From Oscillospiraceae bacterium (GTDB taxonomy: Bacteria; Bacillota; Clostridia; Oscillospirales; Oscillospiraceae): a DNA stretch of 33,532 nucleotides. Position 1 is the first letter of the stretch. Each line of letters begins with the position of its first letter. The stretch is from positions 1-33,532 of the forward strand of contig WQUY01000022.1 of assembly GCA_009781855.1 (NCBI GenBank), read 5' to 3'. Positions 24,361-32,173 of this stretch are shown here, one piece after another. The notes beneath the pieces are model-generated. The model did not search any database and had not been told where the DNA came from. It saw only the letters and a list, made by a program, of their open reading frames with translations. Made by a program: the position numbers and the translations under genes.

Positions 24361-24390
24361 CATGTGACACAATAAAGATTGTGTTACATG
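24361..24390 (-). repeat. Inverted recombination-site-like repeat, right copy
   Basis: This is the opposite-orientation partner of 24221-24250; its centre reads TAAAGA on the plus strand, the complement of the left centre. With one flanking base on each side it forms a 14-15-bp RNA hairpin with one G-U pair and loop AAAG, followed by a T-rich stretch (24395-24409). It could therefore also attenuate transcription into the recombinase gene, whose ribosome binding site is about 20 bases on. Confidence 0.7.
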
Positions 24391-24424
24391 GGATAGTTAT
24401 TTTTTATTTAAGGAGGATTCCATT

Positions 24425-24994
24425 ATGAAAGCCACAGAACCCATCCGAAACAAGCTTCAAGTCCGTCAGCTTGCAGAATATTATTTAAAACGCGGTGAAA
24501 TCCGCAACTACGTATTGGTGATCATGAGCGTACACACTGCGCTTCGCATCAGCGATCTTTTGCATATCCGTTGGGACGATGTCTATGATTTCGAGAAAAA
24601 GCATGTTCGTGAAAGCATATCCATCACCGAAAAAAAGACTCGCAAGACCAAAATGATTGCGCTTCATCCTCAAATCAAAGCCGCATTACATCTATATGCT
24701 CCTGCCGCAAAATCCGGAGCCTTTCTTATTGACAACCAACGTACCGGTAAATCCATCAGCCGCATACAAGCATATCGTCTCATCCGTTCCGCCGCCGAAG
24801 CGCTTGAGTTTTTACACCAAGTGTCCTGTCACTCTCTGCGAAAGACATTTGGATACCATGCTTGGAAAAATGGTGTCTCCCCGGCGATTATTATGGACAT
24901 CTATAACCACAGCTCTCTCGCCGTCACGAAGCGATATCTTGGCATAACACAGGATGATAAGAATGCCGTTTATATGAGCCTTGATTTTTCATAA
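24425..24994 (+). CDS. Small tyrosine recombinase, FimB/FimE-sized
   Basis: The 189-residue protein is almost only the catalytic domain of the phage-integrase family. Arg41 (TALRISDLL), a basic hairpin with Lys74 (KKTRKTK), His136-x-x-Arg139 (CHSLRKTFGYH), His162 (YNHSS) and nucleophile Tyr171 (KRYLGI) are all present, so it looks active. It lacks the N-terminal core-binding domain of ordinary integrases. The length and the segment ISRIQAYRLIR resemble FimB/FimE, which invert the fimbrial promoter of E. coli. The start is fixed by AAGGAGG 8 bases upstream. It is transcribed away from the RCC1/RHS operon, and the pair of inverted 30-bp sites lies between them, which suggests that inverting this segment is its job. 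It could instead be a remnant of a mobile element. Confidence 0.9.
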   Translation: MKATEPIRNKLQVRQLAEYYLKRGEIRNYVLVIMSVHTALRISDLLHIRWDDVYDFEKKHVRESISITEKKTRKTKMIALHPQIKAALHLYAPAAKSGAFLIDNQRTGKSISRIQAYRLIRSAAEALEFLHQVSCHSLRKTFGYHAWKNGVSPAIIMDIYNHSSLAVTKRYLGITQDDKNAVYMSLDFS

Positions 24995-25002
24995 AGAAGA
25001 CC

Positions 25003-25112
25003 CCATCAGCGGAAAATTTATATCCATCGCTGATGGCTGGTCGCCCTTATCAGGCGACCTGAGTGCGCTTACATCCCGCACTGCCTTAATAAGGCGGGAT
25101 GTGTTGCGCACT
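25003..25112 (+). other. Cluster of strong stem-loops downstream of the recombinase gene
   Basis: Three hairpins follow each other closely. CATCAGCG (25004-25011) pairs with CGCTGATG (25028-25035). GGTCGCC (25039-25045) pairs with GGCGACC (25053-25059). AGTGCGC (25062-25068) pairs with GCGCACT (25106-25112) and encloses ACATCCCGC (25071-25079) pairing with GCGGGATGT (25094-25102). All stems are perfect. Such dense pairing suggests a folded RNA or a structured DNA substrate; it is not a simple terminator, and I do not recognise the family. No gene is seen in the rest of 24995-25330. Confidence 0.5.
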
Positions 25113-25200
25113 GAGAGCATGGCAATAGGGATTTTTTACCTAATTCTGAGCAGTGGAATCAGTATGACATATATCGCCATCAAATACAATCCCTTTTGCA

Positions 25201-25243
25201 AAAGTGTAGCGATTTTTGGCGAAAGTGTTATCGATTTTGATCG
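25201..25243. repeat. Two-unit tandem repeat, possible IS21-type end remnant
   Basis: Units 25201-25221 and 25222-25243 both follow the pattern AAAGTGT-(A/T)-x-CGATTTT-x-x-x-CG, a 21-22 bp period. Multiple short repeats of this general look occur at the ends of IS21-family elements, where the transposase binds. No istA or istB gene is present here, so at most it is a scar. The family link is from memory of such ends and is weak. Confidence 0.3.
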
Positions 25244-25257
25244 AAACAATTGAATAA

Positions 25258-25280
25258 CCCCCTTGTGTAAAACAAGGGGG
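25258..25280. terminator. Hairpin between convergent recombinase and SLH genes
   Basis: A perfect 9-bp stem CCCCCTTGT (25258-25266) / ACAAGGGGG (25272-25280) with loop GTAAA. On the minus strand, in the direction of the SLH gene ending at 25331, it is followed by UUAUU. On the plus strand T-rich sequence begins only about 14 bases later. It probably ends the SLH transcript and may act in both directions. Confidence 0.6.
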
Positions 25281-25330
25281 TCGTATGAAATCGCTATTTT
25301 TTTATTTTTTCAATCGTCTATTTTTCAGTA

Positions 25331-28300
25331 TTAATGACGATGAGTGAAAGTGTTTAACCAAGGAATATCAACACTGGTCCATAGTTCGCGGCCTGCCGCA
25401 TCAACTTCATACTCATGCTCAATTGCAGCTTCCTTGATCTGATAAAACGCCCAATGTGTATGCGTTATATCGTTAAACAAGGTGTCTCTGTCAGTGAACG
25501 TAAGTCCTTCTACCCAATGCGATATCGTTTCAGGGTTAGGCGTTCTGTTCAGTACGCGATTAATCAGCGTGACTGCTTCCGCTCTGCTTGTCGCATTGTT
25601 CGGACGGAAAGTGCCATCATCAAATCCGGTTATCCAGCCTCTGTTATGAGCGTTATTGATGTAAGCAATCGCCCAGTGAGCGTTTGCAACATCGTTGAAT
25701 GTGCTGCTGCTATTACCCTGCATTTCAAAGAACCTGGACATCATTGCTGTCAATTCCGCTCTTGTAATCGGAGCATTCGGATGGAAGTTGCCATCCGGGA
25801 AGCCTGTTACAACATCACGGGATGCCAAGTAGTTTACTGCCTGAGCATACCAGCTGTTTGCTTGAACATCGTCAAAGCGGTTTGCTTGTGGTTGATACTT
25901 AGCTTGACTATCAAGCAAACGGAACAGAATCATCGAAATTTCCGCTCTTGTGATCGAGTTGCCCGGTCTGAAGCTACCATCCGGGAAGCCACGTACATAC
26001 GAGATATGCTCATCTACAAACGGACCAAGTGGAACTTGAGGCGTCTGTATTGTCGTAGGGCCACCACCGCCAGGGATATCGCCGGGATCATCGTTGTTTA
26101 GCGCAAAGCGCGCATATATATTTGTATCTTCCGTGATTGCCGCAGTAAAGTTAAATGCTACGCCACCCGTTGCTTGTGTAAACCAGCCCACAAAATGGAA
26201 ATTGGTGGTTGGCTGTGGAGTCGGAATCTGTGCTGAACTCAGCGTGCCGCCGTCCCAAGGGAACTCTACCACTACGTTCGGAGTACCACCGGCCAAGCTG
26301 CCATTTGCAACCGGGATGAAGGTCACCATCACAGGGGGCTCCGGCTCTAGCACGATACGTACAAAGGCAACGCGTAAAGATCCCCAGTCGGATGTTTCTA
26401 GATTCTCAATTTCCGTTATATAACCGGTTGCCGAAGCCGTTATGTCACCAACTCCTGCTGCTACCATGGTTAGTGCCCAAAAAGTATCTGCACTCGAAGG
26501 GTTCGTTAGCCCTGCGCCTTCAAAGTCTACATTTGCACCAGTTATACGTGTCTGTGGTCCCGTTTCGTTATTCCTTACCACGTCTACCATCAGCAGATAG
26601 CGGTATGGTCCTGCTTCCAGGTACACATTCGCAATCGCACCTTCGGTTGCCGTCAGGACAACCGGGTTCGGAACAGAAAAGTTTGTGTTAAACCCAAACG
26701 CCGAAGCAAACACGGTATACGTGCCGGATGCCAAGCCTGTTATTGTGAACTCGCCATTAATGCCTGCAATGGTCGTGGCCACAATGTTACCGTTTTGATT
26801 CATAACAAAGACTTCAGCGCCCGATATTGGTGTGGTTTCATCGTCTTCTCTTACATGACCTGAGAGATTGCCTATCGGTATGTGCCACTGCGCTGTAACA
26901 GTAACATTACCGCCATGTACTTCGGTGGTGCCTACAAATGTATCTCCAACCACCGGTTGAGTCGCTGCGCTGGTAGTGACTTCCCAGCCCTGGAACACGC
27001 GTCCGAACCAAGTTGGATCGTCAGGCATGCCCGGCATGTTTGGATGTGTGAGTGACATGCCGTTTGCAACATTGCGTACTACATTGCCTGTATCTCCATC
27101 AATGTTTCCGCCGGCTAGATCAAACGTTACTGTTCTTGCCAGCCTCCATTGCGCTTGAATCGTAATAAAATTATTTGCTGCACCGGTCACAATAGTGTCA
27201 TCTTCGAATGTAGTTCCAACCACCGGTGCAGTCGCTGTCGATGGAGTAATGACTTCCCAGTGGGTGAATATATATCCTGCTCTTATGCCACCACCTGTTG
27301 GAATCGGAGGCATTCCGGGCATGTTCGGACAAGTTAGTGAGCGTCCATTACCCACCTCAAGCGAAGGTGGATTCATATCTCCATTAATGTTTCCGCCATC
27401 CAGATCCAAGTGAACCCAAAGTCGTGGCAGATACTGTGCCGTAACCGTAACGTCACCACCTGAAACAGGTATACCTACATAAAGTAAGCTGCCAACCGTC
27501 GGTGTTCCGTCTACCATATTTGTATGGCCTGTTACGACCCATCTGTCAAAAATCTGACCAGCCGGAGGTACAGGAGAACCAATTTGGTTCAAGAACTCCT
27601 CCGTAAGCGGAGCTCCATCTTCAAATGGAGCGCTTATCGGACCCGATAAGCCGCTACCCGGCCATGTTCCGCCAGCAGGGTTGAAAGTTATTGTTCTGCT
27701 AATGCCTTGGAATCCAGCTTCTACAGTAATATTACCTCCAGTTACAGGCATGGTTCCTGTAAACGTTGCGCCAGTCGCAGCCGGGGTGCTATTAAGTAAG
27801 ACTTCTCCACCAGTTGCAAAAGGATTGATTTCTAAAACTCTCCAGTTAACGAAGCCTCTTAAAGGCAGAGTACCCGGGTTCGGCATGTACCCTACGCCAA
27901 CCGTGTTGTTGGTCGTTGTAGTGCTCGCCAACACCGTGCGAGAGGTAGGTGCGTCAGTACCGTTGCCATCAGATATGAAGTTTACAGTCGATAGCTTTCT
28001 CCATTGCCCTGTTACCGTAATGTCACCGCCGATCACTTGCGTTGCTCCGGTGAGTGGCGTTTCATTAATTATAGGCGGACTGGTGGCCGGCATACCAACA
28101 TGTACGGGTAAGACTACCCCTGTGGTATGTTGCGTTGCCTCTGTAACACGCCAACCCTCAAACACATAGCCGGAGTGGTTTGTGTCTGGCGCAACCACAG
28201 GCATGTTCGCAATGCCTACTGTGTTTTGTACCAGTGTATTGGCACTCGTTTGCACTAAGCGATCCACGTCTGTAAAGCCAGCTGCTGCACCAAGCGGATG

Positions 28301-31300
28301 GTTATGCTCAAAACTTACTCTGGACAAGCGCTGCCATTGTGCCGCTACCGTAATGTAACCACCGGTCACAGTCGTTCCTGCAAGCAGTGTCGTTTGATTC
28401 GCGCCTGTTAGAACAGGCGCAACACCACCAACCAAGACTGGAGCGGCATTCGGCCCTGTCGTGTAAAACGGCGTAGCCGCTGTAACACGCCAGCCCGTGA
28501 ATATATAGCCATGGTTGCCATGGTTGTTATTCGCCGCCGGGGTTCGTGCGTTAAAGCGCGTTGCGCCAACCGTGTTGGCACTGGCAGCCGGTGTAGCCAG
28601 CACCGGAATAGAAACATTTGGACTCGGGTTCGGCCAGGTCGGGTGAGGCGCACTTGTATCTAGTGTAGGCTCATAATCAAAGGTAACTTGCGCCAGTCGC
28701 CTCCATGTCGCTTCAACAGTGATGTCGTTACTAAAGTAAGGAATAAATGTATCTCCATCAAATTCACTGTTAACCGGAAGACCCTCCGGGCCGCCGTTGG
28801 TCGCCGTAACGCGCCAGCCGTCAAAGGCATAACCGGCAGCAACTCTGTCGCCCCATAATGCATTGATCTGAACATCAGTAAGCATGGCCTGAGCAGGTGG
28901 GTGCGTATGCGTTGGTAGATCTGTCGGACGAGCCGGATCTACCAGTTGCCCATTCGATGCCAGCACCATCCGGGTGGGATTGGGCGTTGTGCCTGTATAG
29001 TTGAATCCGGGTGCGAAAGTAACACGCTGTCCCCAGCTAGTTTCAATGACCGCAGTCGGGCTGCCAGCCATCTCGATTATTTCGTTGCCGGTGAAAGGGT
29101 CTCCCTGATTCATGGTTGAGTTGCTTCCCGGATCACTTACAACCCAGCCTCTAAACTCACGTCCATCGTGAACGGTAGGCATGGCCGGTATCATCGTAGT
29201 CGGCGCATCATTAAGAGAAGATCCTACGTGAGCCCGGACATTGTAACTTCGGATGGGGTTACCTCCAAATACTTCCTCAAATCTCAAGGTCGTAATCGCA
29301 ACTGTACCTAAAGGATGTGTCCATAGCGCCTGAACAACTACGGTACCGTTTGCTATAATAGAGTCCGCAGTAAAGATGGTTCCTACATACGGCCGGGCAC
29401 CTCCATACGATGCTACAATCTGCCATCCTGCAAAAGTATAATTAGGCTGAATGCCAGCGCCATCCCACTCTCGTACAGGAGTTGGCGGCATCTCACTGCC
29501 TGGTGTATTTGCAATCGATGACCATGGATTCACCGGAACAAGTACGTCAGCGGTGTTATTGTCAATGTGTCCGCCGGCGAGGTCGAATCTCACGGAAAGA
29601 ACCGTAAAGGTCGGCCGAACGGTAATGTTACCACCGGTGACAGGCGTGTTCCCCCAGAAAGGTTGCCATCTGTTCGGCGCAACACCATCCGGAGAGACAT
29701 AAACTTCCCAACGCAGGAATGTATACCCGGGTCTATGGGCTCCCCATGGCATAATTCCTTCATTAAAATCTGCATTGATGTATGTGCCATCTGCAACAAC
29801 ACGTGTTACAGGACCCGGCACACTAACATCACCCACACCAATGGTTCCATTTCCATACGGATTTATAAATGTAATCGTACGCGCCACACCCCATTGTGCC
29901 GTAACGGTAATGTTACCGCCTGTTACAATGGTCGTCTCTTCAAATTCTGTGTCTTCATCCGGTGTAACGCCGGTTGGGGAATCTGTGACTTCCCAACCCA
30001 AAAATACATGTCCGGGGCGGGTGGGGTTGCCCGGTATCGTCAGCTGCTCACCGGCAGCATCCCGATTCCAAGCATTGTTAATCGCCGTTGCGTTTGCAAC
30101 GTTACGTGTTATAGTGCCGCTCTCGCCGGTAATAGTTCCACCATCAAGATCGAAAGTGATCGTTCTGGTTGGCCGCCATTGTGCTGTAACGGTAATGTCG
30201 CCATTTGAAACAGCGATTGCTTCTGTAAATAATGTACTTGCGTTTGGTGTAACGTTAATTGGAGAAGTTGGAGAGGTTGTAACCCTCCATTCGAGGAACG
30301 TATAGCCCGGCCGCGTAGGCCTTTGCGGCATGTTATCACTGTTTGCAATATTATTAAGTGCAGTCGCATTTTGCACCGTACGTGTTACGTTGACTCCGGG
30401 GCCTACCGCTGGTGTCTCTCCTGGGATGGTTGCGTCGGTAGCGCCCGGATTAAAGGTAATCGTCCTGTTAGCTCTCCATATCGCCGTAACGGTAATGTTA
30501 CCGCCGGTTACGGCGACATTGCCTGCAAATGTTGTTTCTTCATTCGGTGTTACACCCGTCGGTGAGGTTGTAACCTCCCAATGGCTGAACAGCCGGCCTT
30601 GCGGAGGTGTCGGGTTTGGTGGCATGCTATCGGGATTTGTCGTTGCATTAAGTGTGGTTCCGTCAAGAACGCGACGTGTCACATCCGCTGTATTTGGTAC
30701 GTTTCCCTGTTCGATGTCACAAAATACATATCCAATGTGTCCACCGTCAAGTTCAAAGGTTATCGTTCTATATGGTGTCCATATTGCCTCAACCGTAATA
30801 TCTCCACCGCTTACAGCGACATTGGTATTAAATGTTGTGCCAGCATTCGGCGTGACTCCATCCGGAGATATTGAAACGTTCCAGCGGATAAAGCGATGAG
30901 TCGGAACATTATTTCCATCAACCATAATCGGGTTTGCCGGCATAACCGCGCCGTCCGCTTGGGTAATTGACTGGTTTTCACGAACAACTACATCTGGAGT
31001 CGTCGAACTCCCGCCAATCGTTCCACCGGCGAGGTCGAATGTGATCGTTCTGTCCACAACCCATACCGCTTGAACAGTAATGCTGCTACCATCAATTACT
31101 GTAGCGCTTGTAAAGGTATCTCCTACTTGCGGACCGTAATCTTCATTATTAGTGGCAGTAACCACCCAACGACTAAACGCCGGAGCTCCCGGCCCGGCAT
31201 TTGTGGGATCCTGCGGCATCACTGCGGCCGGATTCGAAGTAGAGTTAATCGATTGTCCGTCCCAAACCTGAACTGTCGGATTGACAGGCGGAAAAACACC

Positions 31301-31891
31301 AATGTTCCCACCGTTGAGGTCGAATGTCACGTTTCTTCTGAATATCCAATCACCCTCAACGGTAACATCGCCTGCCGTAATTGGGTCAACAAACGAAAAC
31401 GGTTCATTCACAACAGGAGACATTCCGGCTCCGGAATATGTAGTCGATGTGACCATCCAGTTGATCAAACTACCCAGATATGGGGTTATAGGCGTACTAA
31501 ACAACAGAAGGTTATCTGTATTAAACGACTGCCCATGTACAACGTCGAACACGTAGTAGTCATTTGTATTATTGCCCTGCAGATATCCGCCGCCGCCGTG
31601 AATAATTGTCACGGTTCTTGTCGAAGCGGGCGTTATCCCGATTGGGCCTTCCAAGGGTAACTCGCTTAACGCGGGTATGTCTTCTTCTATGTACTGTTCA
31701 TCTTCGATATATTGTTCGTCTTCGACGTTAAATACATCGTACCCATTTTCTTCAAGTACATAATTTCCATTTGCTTCATCGTTCGGCAGCAATCCATCGC
31801 CACCGTAAACAGGGGCTAGGCTTAGTACTAGCATCAATACCAACATGATACTAAGTAACCTGCTCCTTACTTTGCGCGGTTTTCCTTTCAT
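25331..31891 (-). CDS. Giant S-layer-homology surface protein with InlB/Flg_new-type repeats
   Basis: The 2186-residue protein has a signal peptide (MKGKPRKVRSRLLSIMLVLM, then LVLSLAP). It then has about 16 beta repeats of 75-130 residues, each with a start like RTITFDLDGG and an end like VTGGNITVTAQW; these resemble the InlB B-repeat/Flg_new (Listeria-Bacteroides) family. At about 1674-1760 is a carboxypeptidase-regulatory-like domain (SGHVREDDETTPISGAEV), then a related sandwich (about 1762-1850), one more InlB-like repeat and three SLH domains (about 1957-2117, with RGFPDGSFRPGNSITRAE). SLH domains bind pyruvylated wall polymers, so the repeats should project from the cell as an adhesin-like stalk. 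I start at 31889-31891, where the signal peptide begins, with AAAGGAG 12 bases upstream; the open frame to 32014 crosses the promoter. No leucine-rich repeats are seen, so it is not an internalin. Confidence 0.9.
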   Translation of the reverse strand: MKGKPRKVRSRLLSIMLVLMLVLSLAPVYGGDGLLPNDEANGNYVLEENGYDVFNVEDEQYIEDEQYIEEDIPALSELPLEGPIGITPASTRTVTIIHGGGGYLQGNNTNDYYVFDVVHGQSFNTDNLLLFSTPITPYLGSLINWMVTSTTYSGAGMSPVVNEPFSFVDPITAGDVTVEGDWIFRRNVTFDLNGGNIGVFPPVNPTVQVWDGQSINSTSNPAAVMPQDPTNAGPGAPAFSRWVVTATNNEDYGPQVGDTFTSATVIDGSSITVQAVWVVDRTITFDLAGGTIGGSSTTPDVVVRENQSITQADGAVMPANPIMVDGNNVPTHRFIRWNVSISPDGVTPNAGTTFNTNVAVSGGDITVEAIWTPYRTITFELDGGHIGYVFCDIEQGNVPNTADVTRRVLDGTTLNATTNPDSMPPNPTPPQGRLFSHWEVTTSPTGVTPNEETTFAGNVAVTGGNITVTAIWRANRTITFNPGATDATIPGETPAVGPGVNVTRTVQNATALNNIANSDNMPQRPTRPGYTFLEWRVTTSPTSPINVTPNASTLFTEAIAVSNGDITVTAQWRPTRTITFDLDGGTITGESGTITRNVANATAINNAWNRDAAGEQLTIPGNPTRPGHVFLGWEVTDSPTGVTPDEDTEFEETTIVTGGNITVTAQWGVARTITFINPYGNGTIGVGDVSVPGPVTRVVADGTYINADFNEGIMPWGAHRPGYTFLRWEVYVSPDGVAPNRWQPFWGNTPVTGGNITVRPTFTVLSVRFDLAGGHIDNNTADVLVPVNPWSSIANTPGSEMPPTPVREWDGAGIQPNYTFAGWQIVASYGGARPYVGTIFTADSIIANGTVVVQALWTHPLGTVAITTLRFEEVFGGNPIRSYNVRAHVGSSLNDAPTTMIPAMPTVHDGREFRGWVVSDPGSNSTMNQGDPFTGNEIIEMAGSPTAVIETSWGQRVTFAPGFNYTGTTPNPTRMVLASNGQLVDPARPTDLPTHTHPPAQAMLTDVQINALWGDRVAAGYAFDGWRVTATNGGPEGLPVNSEFDGDTFIPYFSNDITVEATWRRLAQVTFDYEPTLDTSAPHPTWPNPSPNVSIPVLATPAASANTVGATRFNARTPAANNNHGNHGYIFTGWRVTAATPFYTTGPNAAPVLVGGVAPVLTGANQTTLLAGTTVTGGYITVAAQWQRLSRVSFEHNHPLGAAAGFTDVDRLVQTSANTLVQNTVGIANMPVVAPDTNHSGYVFEGWRVTEATQHTTGVVLPVHVGMPATSPPIINETPLTGATQVIGGDITVTGQWRKLSTVNFISDGNGTDAPTSRTVLASTTTTNNTVGVGYMPNPGTLPLRGFVNWRVLEINPFATGGEVLLNSTPAATGATFTGTMPVTGGNITVEAGFQGISRTITFNPAGGTWPGSGLSGPISAPFEDGAPLTEEFLNQIGSPVPPAGQIFDRWVVTGHTNMVDGTPTVGSLLYVGIPVSGGDVTVTAQYLPRLWVHLDLDGGNINGDMNPPSLEVGNGRSLTCPNMPGMPPIPTGGGIRAGYIFTHWEVITPSTATAPVVGTTFEDDTIVTGAANNFITIQAQWRLARTVTFDLAGGNIDGDTGNVVRNVANGMSLTHPNMPGMPDDPTWFGRVFQGWEVTTSAATQPVVGDTFVGTTEVHGGNVTVTAQWHIPIGNLSGHVREDDETTPISGAEVFVMNQNGNIVATTIAGINGEFTITGLASGTYTVFASAFGFNTNFSVPNPVVLTATEGAIANVYLEAGPYRYLLMVDVVRNNETGPQTRITGANVDFEGAGLTNPSSADTFWALTMVAAGVGDITASATGYITEIENLETSDWGSLRVAFVRIVLEPEPPVMVTFIPVANGSLAGGTPNVVVEFPWDGGTLSSAQIPTPQPTTNFHFVGWFTQATGGVAFNFTAAITEDTNIYARFALNNDDPGDIPGGGGPTTIQTPQVPLGPFVDEHISYVRGFPDGSFRPGNSITRAEISMILFRLLDSQAKYQPQANRFDDVQANSWYAQAVNYLASRDVVTGFPDGNFHPNAPITRAELTAMMSRFFEMQGNSSSTFNDVANAHWAIAYINNAHNRGWITGFDDGTFRPNNATSRAEAVTLINRVLNRTPNPETISHWVEGLTFTDRDTLFNDITHTHWAFYQIKEAAIEHEYEVDAAGRELWTSVDIPWLNTFTHRH

Positions 31892-32004
31892 TAAAAAAGC
31901 ACTCTCCTTTTTATAATTTTCTTGACTTAATTGTTCATTTTTTTCTTCATTATTGTGCACATCTCTTGATGGCAATACAAAAACGCCATAGGCATAGCAA
32001 GAAT

Positions 32005-32033
32005 AGTCTAACATATTTTCGGCATCATGTCAA
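32005..32033 (-). promoter_or_regulatory. SigA promoter of the SLH protein gene
   Basis: On the minus strand a perfect TTGACA (32028-32033), a 17-base spacer and TAGACT (32005-32010). This gives a leader of about 105 bases before the start codon at 31891. Confidence 0.8.
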
Positions 32034-32096
32034 ATATTTCTACGAGCTTATATCGTCTACCATCCCATAAGCTTAGATTGTCTTACAATATTTGAC
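32029..32096. promoter_or_regulatory. Nested inverted repeat over the SLH gene -35 box
   Basis: GTCAAATATT (32029-32038) is the exact complement of AATATTTGAC (32087-32096). Inside them AGCTTAT (32045-32051) is the complement of ATAAGCT (32067-32073). The left outer arm overlaps the -35 box, so a regulator binding both arms could loop the DNA and block the promoter. It lies upstream of transcription, so an RNA role for the SLH leader is excluded. The region to 32173 holds no gene. Confidence 0.45.
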
Positions 32097-32173
32097 TATC
32101 TTTGAATTATTACGATCGGACAGGCAGTATTTAAGGGGTAATATTTAAGAAATTTAGAAAAGTTTTTCGATTC

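Noticed and set aside
25003-25112. Integron attC site for the neighbouring recombinase
   Set aside because: No RYYYAAC/GTTRRRY ends were found, and the recombinase lacks the size and extra segment of integron integrases.
25331-31891. Internalin-type invasion protein
   Set aside because: B-repeat-like units are present but there are no leucine-rich repeats; SLH anchoring is different from internalins.
31892-32014. Longer start of the SLH protein, 41 extra residues
   Set aside because: The extension precedes a clear signal peptide, begins within the promoter region (before the expected transcription start) and has no ribosome binding site.
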